A stretch of DNA of 64,000 bases, taken from CAYLJJ01 sp964384025 (lineage in GTDB: Bacteria > Myxococcota_A > Bradymonadia > UBA7976 > UBA1532). The notes under the pieces are model-generated. The model was given only the letters and a program-made list of their open reading frames with translations. It had not been told where the DNA came from and searched no databases. Position numbers and translations under genes: made by a program. Of this stretch, positions 1-7,030 are shown piece after piece. The stretch covers positions 62,001-126,000 of the forward strand of contig CAYLJJ010000001.1 of assembly GCA_964384025.1 (NCBI GenBank), read 5' to 3'. Positions within the stretch are counted from its first letter, which is position 1; the number at the start of each line of letters is the position of its first letter.

Positions 1-1098
1 AGAGAAGAAGATAGAACCATCGCGAGCCATGGTGGGGGGGGCAAAGAGGCTGTCTCGAGGACGAAACAGAGCCAGGGACTGCCCTGTATCTACGTCCAGG
101 ATATGAAGCCCCCCCCGAGAGCTGGAGAAGCTGAGATAACGATCGACAACAACCGGCTCACCTGGAGAGCCCAGATCGCCCAACTCATGAGACCAGATCA
201 ATCTCCCCTCAAGATCGATCCGGATGATGGAGTGCTCCAGGCAGAGGATGAGGGACTGCCCATCTTGCTCTAACATCTGGGTGATCCCTGTGATGGGGAA
301 GGCCTTGAGGATCTCTCCTGAGTCTGGATCCAGGGCAAAGAGCCCCCCTTCTACAGAGGCTAAGTAGAATTTTCCTCTCAGATAGGCTGCGGTGGCGTCG
401 ATATCTGGAAATTTCCGATCTCGGGAGAGGCTGCGTGTCCAGAGGACCGCGCCATCTGAGAGCGAGAGCCCCACCGCAGTGCCATCAGAGAAGCCCAGGA
501 CTACACGATCCCCCTCAATCCGTGCTTGAGCCTCACCAAAGAGGGCAAACTCTTTAGGTGCCTCTCGACGATACTGCCAACGCCACTCCCCCGCAGTGTT
601 GAGGGCATAGAGGGTGTTGCTGCCATCCACAAAGAGGATGCGATCTTTGGCGACCACTGGACCTTTAAGCAGAGTTCCCTGAACAGGATAGCGCCAACTG
701 ACCTCTCCATTTTGGAGCTTCAGGGCCAGCAACTCCCCCTGTTTGCTGCTCAACAGCACCTTATCTTTGTGGAGGATTGCGCGCCCAGTGGCCTTGCTCA
801 CAGGGCTACGCCAGACCTCCTGACCATCTACACCCCGAAGGGCCATAAAATGGGTCTGCCCCGAGACCAGAAGGAGATCCTGATCCTCTGAATACGCTGG
901 CGCGGAGAGATCGGGAGCATCATCTCGTTGGAAAGCTTCGTTCCTTAGAGAGACTCGCCAAGCAGGGCGCACGGACAGAGTCCTCTCAAGGCGTTGAGGA
1001 CCTGCCCCAGGCACAGAGTCTCCTGCTTGGTAGATGTCGCGGCTCTGTTTAGGACCACAGGCGGCCAAGAGAGAAAGGAAGATGAGTGGCTTGTGCAT
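1..1098 (-). CDS. bamB: Outer-membrane assembly lipoprotein BamB-like, PQQ-type beta-propeller (C-terminus cut by window edge)
   Basis: Reading the minus strand from an ATG at 1098 gives an uninterrupted frame of 366 codons that runs off the left edge. It begins with a lipoprotein signal (lipobox LAAC, Cys about residue 14) and continues with repeated blades typical of PQQ/BamB propellers: short strands with W near the strand end and motifs such as G-x-x-x-A-L and L-x-A-L-D-x-x-x-G. A GGAG box lies seven bases upstream. E. coli BamB has about 390 residues, so only a short C-terminal piece should be missing. The preceding gene in the same direction is yfgM-like, reproducing the yfgM-bamB pair of proteobacteria. 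The expected role is a periplasm-facing scaffold of the BAM complex that inserts outer-membrane proteins. It could be another PQQ-propeller lipoprotein, but the neighbour makes BamB the best call. Confidence 0.82.
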   Translation of the reverse strand, partial: MHKPLIFLSLLAACGPKQSRDIYQAGDSVPGAGPQRLERTLSVRPAWRVSLRNEAFQRDDAPDLSAPAYSEDQDLLLVSGQTHFMALRGVDGQEVWRSPVSKATGRAILHKDKVLLSSKQGELLALKLQNGEVSWRYPVQGTLLKGPVVAKDRILFVDGSNTLYALNTAGEWRWQYRREAPKEFALFGEAQARIEGDRVVLGFSDGTAVGLSLSDGAVLWTRSLSRDRKFPDIDATAAYLRGKFYLASVEGGLFALDPDSGEILKAFPITGITQMLEQDGQSLILCLEHSIIRIDLEGRLIWSHELGDLGSPGEPVVVDRYLSFSSSRGGLHILDVDTGQSLALFRPRDSLFAPPTMARDGSIFFS

Positions 1099-1169
1099 AG
1101 GGTCGCTCCGCCTGGGCTGGAGGTTTTCTCAGGAGGGCAGGGGCGAGGTTGTAGAGAGCATGAGGAGAC

Positions 1170-1979
1170 TCAGCCGGGCTCTTCTAGACGCGCGACGCTT
1201 CTCTCCAGATCAAGCTTGTATTTGCGGTTGGGCAGCTCGGCGAGTCGATCCTTCTCCTCCTCAAGCAGCTTCTTATAGAGGCTAAGCGCCTCCTTCTCCT
1301 GACCTTCCAACTCCAGAAGGCGGGCGATCTGTAGAGAGGCCATCAAGCCATAGATCTTGGGATCTATGCTCTTCATGTTCTCCCAGCTGGAGATGGCCCC
1401 AGAACGATCACCCTTATTCTCTAGAGCCTTCGCCTTGCCCTGGAGCGCGATGACGCGACTAAAGGGGTCCAGATCGTCTCGAGAGAGGAAGCTGTCATAG
1501 AGTTTGATAGCGGTCCCAAAGCGCCCCAACTCAAACTCCGCTCCCGCCTGGCCCAGCTCCGCCAGCGCTGCGACGGAGCTGTGATGCTTGAGCGTGGACT
1601 CATAGGCATCGCGGGCCTTCTTGATGGCAGCCTCGCGCTCTGCCTCAGAGATCTCCTCATCAGGTTGCTCAGGGATGATCTTTTGATAAGCATCCTGGGC
1701 GATAAAGAAGTCTGCTGCCGCTGCCTCTTGATCTGCTTGGATGCTGCGTTGGTAGATCGCGATCCCAAAGAGGAGCACTGCGCCAAGGGTGATCGCTCCG
1801 AGGACAGGCCAACGACGATCGAGGAGCCACTGGAAGAGCTTGGCGGTCTTCTCGGTGAACTCGTCCTCCGCGATCGACTCCAGCTCAGCGTTGAGACCGA
1901 TCTCTTCTGGCTCAAGCTCCTCTGCTGTGGCCTCAGGTTCTTCTTTCTTTGGGACTCGCTTCTTGATGCGCTTGACCAA
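1170..1979 (-). CDS. YfgM-like TPR membrane protein (ancillary periplasmic chaperone family)
   Basis: 269 residues. There is a charged, Glu-rich cytoplasmic N-terminus (residues 1-52), one transmembrane helix (about 58-77), then a periplasmic helical TPR region (about 80-250) with the alternating small/large pattern of YfgM/DUF2133 proteins. The start is a TTG preceded by GGAGGAG eight bases away; no later start keeps the charged tail. YfgM is an inner-membrane partner of the Sec translocon and periplasmic chaperones in E. coli. Here it is followed 71 bases later by the bamB-like gene, the usual order. A strong promoter lies just upstream (2011-2039). The call rests on topology plus synteny; the TPR sequence itself is not very specific. 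Confidence 0.75.
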   Translation of the reverse strand: MVKRIKKRVPKKEEPEATAEELEPEEIGLNAELESIAEDEFTEKTAKLFQWLLDRRWPVLGAITLGAVLLFGIAIYQRSIQADQEAAAADFFIAQDAYQKIIPEQPDEEISEAEREAAIKKARDAYESTLKHHSSVAALAELGQAGAEFELGRFGTAIKLYDSFLSRDDLDPFSRVIALQGKAKALENKGDRSGAISSWENMKSIDPKIYGLMASLQIARLLELEGQEKEALSLYKKLLEEEKDRLAELPNRKYKLDLERSVARLEEPG

Positions 1980-2010
1980 GTGGAAGGCTCCTCCGACTAT
2001 CAGGCGCGGG

Positions 2011-2039
2011 AATTTACATCGGAGATCTTAGCCTGTCAA
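2011..2039 (-). promoter_or_regulatory. Predicted sigma-70 promoter for yfgM-bamB
   Basis: On the minus strand a perfect -35 hexamer TTGACA (2039-2034) is followed after exactly 17 bases by TAAATT (2016-2011, four of six to consensus). The ribosome-binding site and TTG start of the yfgM-like gene follow at once, so the 5' leader would be about 25 bases. The -35 box touches the start codon of the divergent plus-strand gene at 2039, so the two genes share a very tight intergenic region. Confidence 0.6.
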
Positions 2040-2548
2040 TGTGTAGCCTAATCCTCTCTCTCCTCCTCTTCTTTGCTCTCCTCTCTCCTCTGAAAGCGCG
2101 AGGAGAGCCCCTCCTGATCTTCAGCGGGGGGGCGGGCTACTCTGGACATGCTGAGGAGGGACGAAATCATGGTTTTTATTCAGAACTCGGGCTGGGTCAT
2201 CCCCTCAACGATTTCTGGGTCCTGCAAACTCAACAGCGCTTCGCGGCCCACGGAATAGACAGTCCCCTGAGCATCCATCAGAGCAGCCTGGGGCTGCGCT
2301 ATCATCTTGATGTTTTTGAATATATTCCCTGGCTCTCTCTGGCCCCCATCTTCTTATGGACCCCAGCAGAGCTGGAGGGATGGGGCCTGGATGTGGCCCT
2401 AGGGCTGGATTGGATGCTGACACCCGAGTGTTCTTTGGGGATCCTCAGCCGCTACCAGAGCCTCTTCGCCGAAGAAGCCTTCCCTGCCCTCCTGATGTTG
2501 GGAACCCAGTTGAGCTATCGTTGGACTCTTGATCCCTTTGAGGATTGA
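2039..2548 (+). CDS. Small predicted outer-membrane beta-barrel or secreted protein of unknown function
   Basis: 169 residues. The N-terminus (about 1-22) is a clear signal peptide ending near K-A-R-G. The rest alternates hydrophobic and polar residues with aromatic residues at strand ends, as in small 8-strand OmpW/OmpX-like barrels. No specific family is recognised. It is divergent from yfgM-bamB, with the promoter of that operon abutting its start, and its 3' end overlaps the convergent receiver gene by 34 bases. The start ATG has only a distant GGAG (14 bases), so translation may be weak, but no better start precedes the signal peptide. Confidence 0.6.
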   Translation: MCSLILSLLLFFALLSPLKARGEPLLIFSGGAGYSGHAEEGRNHGFYSELGLGHPLNDFWVLQTQQRFAAHGIDSPLSIHQSSLGLRYHLDVFEYIPWLSLAPIFLWTPAELEGWGLDVALGLDWMLTPECSLGILSRYQSLFAEEAFPALLMLGTQLSYRWTLDPFED

Positions 2549-2883
2549 TCCACCGCCTCAAAGAGCTGATCCAGGGTAAAGGGTTTAAGGAGATAGTGCT
2601 CAAGGCCCCCTCTCAGAGCCTCCTGAAAGAGCGCTGCATCGGGTCTAAGGCCTGTCAGTAGAATGTGAGGGATCTCCTCAACCTTCAGATGCTTGAGCAA
2701 CTTCAAGCTGTTCCCTGGCCGAAAGAGAAGATCCACCAGGACCAGATCGACCTGAGGGAGTCCCTCTATGCTTGGGGTGGAGCGGCTCAAAATCTGATGT
2801 CCCAGGCTCTTCAGCGCTAAGCTCAGATAGGCTCGCATCTCTACATCATCATCAACGATCAAGATCTTCAGGGGAGTGCTCAT
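2515..2883 (-). CDS. Stand-alone response-regulator receiver domain protein
   Basis: 122 residues, a single CheY-like receiver domain. Visible landmarks are the acidic cluster D11-D12-D13, phospho-acceptor D51 (in V-L-V-D-L), switch Thr T77 (L-L-T-G) and conserved K100 followed by P-F. All residues needed for phosphorylation are present and there is no output domain, so it may act like CheY/Spo0F or by binding a partner. No histidine kinase is adjacent. The C-terminus overlaps the convergent barrel-like gene by 34 bases. The upstream 119-bp region is shared with the divergent acyl carrier protein gene. Its partner cannot be told from the sequence. Confidence 0.85.
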   Translation of the reverse strand: MSTPLKILIVDDDVEMRAYLSLALKSLGHQILSRSTPSIEGLPQVDLVLVDLLFRPGNSLKLLKHLKVEEIPHILLTGLRPDAALFQEALRGGLEHYLLKPFTLDQLFEAVDQSSKGSRVQR

Positions 2884-3002
2884 AAGGGCGAAATAATAAA
2901 GGTTAGAGAAAGAGAATTTCCACTTGAATCACCAGACCTTATCCCGAAAAATGACCCTCCTCATCAAGCACCATCCGCTTGAACTCAGATTTGGAGTAGA
3001 TA

Positions 3003-3410
3003 ATGGTCGCGAATAATGAAGAGATCTTTAGGGGTGTTCAAGAAGCTTTCATGGAGGCGCTTGGGTTAGAGGAAGATGAGGTTGAGAGGGATCAGCTGAT
3101 CTTCGATGATCTGGGCGCTGAATCTCTGGACCTCCTGGAGATTGTCTTCCTCTTAGAGCGGACTTTTAAGATCAAGATCCCCCGAGATGGGATCAAAGAG
3201 GCGAGTCAAAAGGGGATCGATCCTGGAGATTATGAGCAGGATGGGGTCCTCACAGAGCTGGCACTCCAACAGCTTCGGGAGCTGATGCCCGAGGTGGACC
3301 CTGAGCAGATCAAGCCTGGTCTAACCGCCAATGAGATTCCTGGACTCTTCAAAGTGCAGACCTTCGTCAACATCGTCAGAACCCTCCTTGAAGAGAAGGC
3401 CAAGGGCTAG
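3003..3410 (+). CDS. Acyl carrier protein, extended form
   Basis: 135 residues. An ACP fold is recognised around the phosphopantetheine site: D-L-G-A-E-S41-L-D-L-L-E, with Ser41 as the predicted attachment residue. It is longer than the roughly 78-residue AcpP. An additional acidic segment (about 68-105) separates helix II from a C-terminal helix containing V-Q-T-F-V-N-I-V. ATG at 3003 has GGAG six bases upstream. The next gene, an acyl-ACP-reductase-like protein, starts on the base after this stop codon, which strongly suggests the two proteins work on the same acyl chain. It is likely a specialised ACP and not the housekeeping one, because no fab genes are nearby. Confidence 0.85.
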   Translation: MVANNEEIFRGVQEAFMEALGLEEDEVERDQLIFDDLGAESLDLLEIVFLLERTFKIKIPRDGIKEASQKGIDPGDYEQDGVLTELALQQLRELMPEVDPEQIKPGLTANEIPGLFKVQTFVNIVRTLLEEKAKG

Positions 3411-4535
3411 TTGAAGTTCGGCTTCATCGTTCATCCTCTCCACCCGATCCAGGCTCGTCTGCTGGGCCTGCGCTCTGGAGACCCTGCTCTGCTCCTTAAA
3501 GGGCGAAGCCGTAAACGGCCTGGACGGCTCATCTCGAGGCTCAAGCTTAAGGATCCCTTCGGCCAGGAGGTGGAAGGGCTCCTATTGGGTATCCCCCATC
3601 TCCCTGAAGCCTTGCTGAGCAATCAGACCGCTGGAATCGAGGCGATCTTGGACGCCGCTCAGCTCGCTCAGGAGCTGGGCGCTGAGCTGCTGGGTTTGGG
3701 CGCCCTCTGCGCCATCATCGGGGGCCAGGGCAAGGCGATCTCTCGTGCCTTGAAGATCCCCGTCACCACCGGAAATGGCCTCAGCGCTGTCGCCAGCCTG
3801 GGGCTCCTAGATCATTGTCGGCTTCTGGGGAGCGCTGGTCTTGTTGAGCTGATGGGTCCCCCTGGACCTCTGGCAGATGCCATCCTCAAGCTGCTCATCG
3901 CCCGAGGAGAGGAGGTTCATATCATCTCTCCTAAGCCCCCCAAGCCTCTCCAACGCCGCGTTGAGCGCCTCAATGAGCGAGGTCCAGGGCGAGCCTCTTT
4001 TGTCTCAGTCTCAGCGCCGACACCGCTGCTCTTTGCCGCCAGCAGCACCGGAGGGAAGCTTAAAGCCTCAAGCCTGCCTCCAGGGAAGATCGTCGTCGAT
4101 GTCGCCGCGCCCCAAGATCTCATCTGGGATCAGCGCAGACGGGATCTTCTGGTCCTGGATGGGGAGTACCTGCGCCTACCCACCCCTTTACGCTCTGGGC
4201 TTTGGCAGCGCCTCTATGGTCTGATCACTGGACAAGATCGGCAGATCTTCGCCTGCTTCGCTGAGCCGATGCTCTTGAGCTTGAGCCGACGCCCTGATCT
4301 CTGCTCTGTAGGTCGAGAGATTCCCCTCTCACGGCTCTTGGAGTTGGAGCGTCTGGCCTCGGCGCATGGCTTCTGGTCTGATGGTTTCTTTGAGGGGCGT
4401 CGTCGCCTCTCTCCTCGCCGTGTCTTTAGAGCCTTAAAAGCTGAGAGAGCAGCGAGGCTTCTAGAGCCTCCATCTGGCGAGCCTCTTCAGCTTGAAGATG
4501 ATCGTGACCCAAGAGATGAAGGATCCCATGGATGA
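3411..4535 (+). CDS. Long-chain acyl-[acyl-carrier-protein] reductase-like protein (AAR family)
   Basis: 374 residues, resembling cyanobacterial acyl-ACP reductase, which reduces fatty acyl-ACP to fatty aldehyde with NADPH through an acyl-enzyme on a Cys. Matching signatures are the N-terminal F-G-F-I-V-H, A-A-Q-L-A-Q-E-L-G-A near 82-91, T-T-G-N at 119-122, the dinucleotide-binding region G-P-P-G around 149-152, and R-Q-I-F-A-C-F-A-E at 277-285, where C282 aligns with the catalytic Cys of AAR. The third glycine of the Rossmann motif is replaced, so cofactor use is uncertain. The start is TTG directly abutting the ACP stop. The 3' end overlaps convergent ybeY by 110 bases. No aldehyde-deformylating oxygenase is in the window. 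The alternative is a related saccharopine/shikimate-dehydrogenase-like oxidoreductase. Confidence 0.68.
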   Translation: MKFGFIVHPLHPIQARLLGLRSGDPALLLKGRSRKRPGRLISRLKLKDPFGQEVEGLLLGIPHLPEALLSNQTAGIEAILDAAQLAQELGAELLGLGALCAIIGGQGKAISRALKIPVTTGNGLSAVASLGLLDHCRLLGSAGLVELMGPPGPLADAILKLLIARGEEVHIISPKPPKPLQRRVERLNERGPGRASFVSVSAPTPLLFAASSTGGKLKASSLPPGKIVVDVAAPQDLIWDQRRRDLLVLDGEYLRLPTPLRSGLWQRLYGLITGQDRQIFACFAEPMLLSLSRRPDLCSVGREIPLSRLLELERLASAHGFWSDGFFEGRRRLSPRRVFRALKAERAARLLEPPSGEPLQLEDDRDPRDEGSHG

Positions 4536-4905
4536 AGAGGAAGCTGACCTCATCCAGGAGAGACCAACTCCGCGCTCCGATGAGTTCGCGGATTCTGGGC
4601 AGACAGCCCTCTTCAAGCTGACGTGAGGCGGTCTCCAGGCTGATGACGATCTCCCCCAAAGGGCGCAGGACTCCAGGAGGCAGACAAAGCTCTTCAGGTG
4701 GAGGGAAGCTGAGGACATCTGTGGGTTTATCCAGGCCCCGAAACTGGAGGTTCAAAGCGCGGATCTCTTGATCTCCTGCCAAGAGAACGCTCAACTCCGC
4801 CTGCTCCTGTCCTAAGAGCCGCAGGATTTGTAGAGCCCTCGCTCTCAGGCTGGAGGGCCAGAGCTGGCCCCGCACCTCAGCCCGCTGTAGGAGTGAGAGA
4901 CTCAA
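4426..4905 (-). CDS. ybeY: rRNA maturation endoribonuclease YbeY
   Basis: 159 residues, normal length for YbeY. The zinc-binding signature H-G-x-L-H-x-x-G-H-D-H is intact at 126-136 (H126, H130, H136). The upstream conserved T-D-V-L-S-F-P (62-68) and L-G-E-I-V-I-S (83-89) blocks are also present. YbeY is a single-strand endoribonuclease involved in 16S rRNA 3'-end processing and ribosome quality control. The TTG start overlaps the phoH stop (TTGA), so the genes are translationally coupled, the common phoH-ybeY arrangement. Its C-terminal 110 bases lie antisense to the end of the acyl-ACP-reductase-like gene. Confidence 0.95.
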   Translation of the reverse strand: MSLSLLQRAEVRGQLWPSSLRARALQILRLLGQEQAELSVLLAGDQEIRALNLQFRGLDKPTDVLSFPPPEELCLPPGVLRPLGEIVISLETASRQLEEGCLPRIRELIGARSWSLLDEVSFLFIHGILHLLGHDHLQAEEARQMEALEASLLSQLLRL

Positions 4906-5867
4906 GCCTCAGCTTTGTCATAGGCCTGCACGATGGCCTGAACCAGAGGGTGACGTACCACATCTACATGCGTCAGCTGGACAAAGCCGATCGCCTCAAT
5001 CTCCTCCAAGATCATCCAAGCATGGAGCAAGCCGCTCTTTTGACGAGAGGGGAGATCGGTCTGGGTGATATCCCCGGTGATCACCGCCCGAGAGTTATGC
5101 CCCAAACGGGTGAGAAACATCTTCATCTGCTCAGGGGTGGTGTTCTGAGCCTCATCGAGGATCACAAAAGCCCGACTTAGAGTACGCCCTCGCATAAAGG
5201 CCAGGGGCGCGACCTCTACGGTGTGCTCCTCGATCAATCGCCCCGTCTGCTCCATCCCCACCAGATCAAAGAGAGCATCATAGAGAGGTCTGAGGTAGGG
5301 GTTGACCTTCTCTACCAGGGAGCCAGGGAGGAAGCCCAGGCGCTCTCCCGCCTCTACCGCAGGACGAGTGAGGATGATCCTCTTGATCTCTCGTCGTCTG
5401 AGCGCCTCCACCGCTGCGGCCATCGCCAGATAGGTCTTCCCTGTTCCAGCAGGGCCAACACTGAAGACCAGATCCTTCTCCTTCATCGCCTGGATATAGA
5501 GGCTCTGATTGGGGGTCTTGGGGCTGATGGAGCGACGATCGCTGGTCAGAAAGAGGCTCTGGCCATGGAGCTGATCCAGCTGCACCTGCTCATCGCTCTT
5601 GAGGAGCTGAACTGCTTGCTCGATATCCTTCATAAAGAGCGGAGCGCCGCTGCGGATAAGTTGGATCAGCTCCCCTAAAACCCGCTCAGCAAAGGAGAGC
5701 CGGGCGGCAGCTCCGCTGATCGTCAACTGATCCCCTCGAGAGTGAAGGCGAACTCCCAGGCTGCGCTCCAGGAGCCGTCGGTGGCTGTCTTGAGGCCCCC
5801 AAAGAGGAGACCAGATCACTTGACCCTCAGGGATCTCCAATGAGATGCGGTTCTCTCCCATACTCAC
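4902..5867 (-). CDS. phoH: PhoH family ATPase
   Basis: 321 residues. There is an N-terminal nucleic-acid-binding-like region (about 1-110), then the PhoH P-loop ATPase: Walker A G-P-A-G-T-G-K-T at 138-145, the conserved T-R-P-A-V-E-A-G-E-x-L-G-F-L-P-G block (167-182) and Walker B with I-L-D-E-A-Q-N (236-242). PhoH/PhoL proteins are cytoplasmic ATPases tied to RNA metabolism and usually sit beside ybeY, as here. The GTG start at 5867 overlaps the upstream stop (GTGA); an ATG two codons later is also possible. Confidence 0.93.
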   Translation of the reverse strand: MSMGENRISLEIPEGQVIWSPLWGPQDSHRRLLERSLGVRLHSRGDQLTISGAAARLSFAERVLGELIQLIRSGAPLFMKDIEQAVQLLKSDEQVQLDQLHGQSLFLTSDRRSISPKTPNQSLYIQAMKEKDLVFSVGPAGTGKTYLAMAAAVEALRRREIKRIILTRPAVEAGERLGFLPGSLVEKVNPYLRPLYDALFDLVGMEQTGRLIEEHTVEVAPLAFMRGRTLSRAFVILDEAQNTTPEQMKMFLTRLGHNSRAVITGDITQTDLPSRQKSGLLHAWMILEEIEAIGFVQLTHVDVVRHPLVQAIVQAYDKAEA

Positions 5868-7030
5868 CTTAAGTCGTAGTCTGTTCCGATACTGATATAG
5901 TCCCAGGGCTTTCCTGGCGGTGTGAGGAAACTGCGTGGGAGTAATTTATGCTTGACAAGCTCTTTGAGCTTCTGAGGGTACTGACCTTTCTGGAAACGAT
6001 GAACCTCTAAGGCGACCTCAACGATCTGAGCACGATTTTGACGTAGGCGCGCCACACTCTCCTGAGCAACCCCCTCAAAGCTCTCCGAGCGGGTTATTGG
6101 TGCTTCTGGAATCTGTAGGAGGAGCGCGATGATGCTCAACAGAACTAAGCCGTTAGAGAGGATTCGAAGCAAGAGCCCTCCCCCGCGCCCTCGACCGGGC
6201 ATCTCCTGGGGTCGCTTCTGCTTGACAGGGGCGATAAAGCCCTCATCCATAAGAGTGTAGAGGGCCTTGCAGGTCTCAAACTCTCCCAGACGGCTGAGAT
6301 CGACGAGGCGCTCTACGCTCTTTTGAGCGTCTATCAGCTTGAGAATTCGTCGCTCATTAGGGCCTAAGTTGGAGGGAGAGCCCGTGGCTTGGGTGCGACG
6401 AACCGAGCCCTGAGGTGTAGCATCAACAAACTCACTGAAGGCATCATCTAGGATACGCTCCAGGGCCTCCGCCTCAGACTCTAGGTCTCCAGGCTCTTTG
6501 ATGATCTTAAAGACCAGGGTGTAGTTGTTGATCTTGGTGCGGACTAGAGGCCACTCATCCATCCGCCGAAAGCCCTCCATAAGGAGGGTGTCTGGAGAGA
6601 TGGGGCTGATCGTAGGCCGTAGAAAGTTGGGCGGCTTGCTCTCAAATTTATATTTGCCTGATCTCCACTCAAAGAGGCGGTAGAGAATCTCGCGGGCGAT
6701 GAGGTCGAGATACTCCATCATCCGCTCTTTGTGGAGCGCACCCTGTTCAACCAGTAGGTCTGTGAGCCGACCCTCCCCTTTTTTGACCGCCTTTAACGCC
6801 TGCTTGAGCTGATCCCTATTGACCAGCTCAGCCGCTCGAATCTTCGCAGACAACTCATCTCGGCGATCTCCTCGAACCTGCTCACAGCGAATCACCCGCC
6901 CCACGGAGAAGGCGATCTGGATCTCAGTCTGCTCGCTCTCTACGTGAAGGATGCCAGTCTTCTGCTGCCCTGAGATGAGCTGTAGAATCTCAGCGATACC
7001 AAAATCGGAGAGGGATCCTTGCAGCGCCAT
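5864..7030 (-). CDS. DUF4388 (PATAN) protein with membrane anchor and pseudopilin-like C-terminus
   Basis: 388 residues from the ATG at 7030, which overlaps the upstream stop (TGATG) and has GGAG eight bases before it. Residues 1 to about 95 show the DUF4388 pattern (A-L-Q-G-S-L-S-D-F, I-L-Q-L-I, K-T-G-x-L-H-V). The middle (about 100-265) is a helical region that may hold a second degenerate copy. One transmembrane helix (about 286-306) is followed by a tail of about 80 residues containing Y-P-x-K-L-K-E-L and P-P-G-K-P-W-D-Y, which resembles the C-terminal part of type II pseudopilins. DUF4388 proteins are common in deltaproteobacterial signalling and motility. It is co-transcribed with phoH-ybeY by overlaps. 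Confidence 0.72.
   Translation of the reverse strand: MALQGSLSDFGIAEILQLISGQQKTGILHVESEQTEIQIAFSVGRVIRCEQVRGDRRDELSAKIRAAELVNRDQLKQALKAVKKGEGRLTDLLVEQGALHKERMMEYLDLIAREILYRLFEWRSGKYKFESKPPNFLRPTISPISPDTLLMEGFRRMDEWPLVRTKINNYTLVFKIIKEPGDLESEAEALERILDDAFSEFVDATPQGSVRRTQATGSPSNLGPNERRILKLIDAQKSVERLVDLSRLGEFETCKALYTLMDEGFIAPVKQKRPQEMPGRGRGGGLLLRILSNGLVLLSIIALLLQIPEAPITRSESFEGVAQESVARLRQNRAQIVEVALEVHRFQKGQYPQKLKELVKHKLLPRSFLTPPGKPWDYISIGTDYDLR

Noticed and set aside
526..891. Plus-strand frame opposite the left-edge gene
   Set aside because: The minus-strand BamB-like frame, with lipobox and propeller blades, explains this region.
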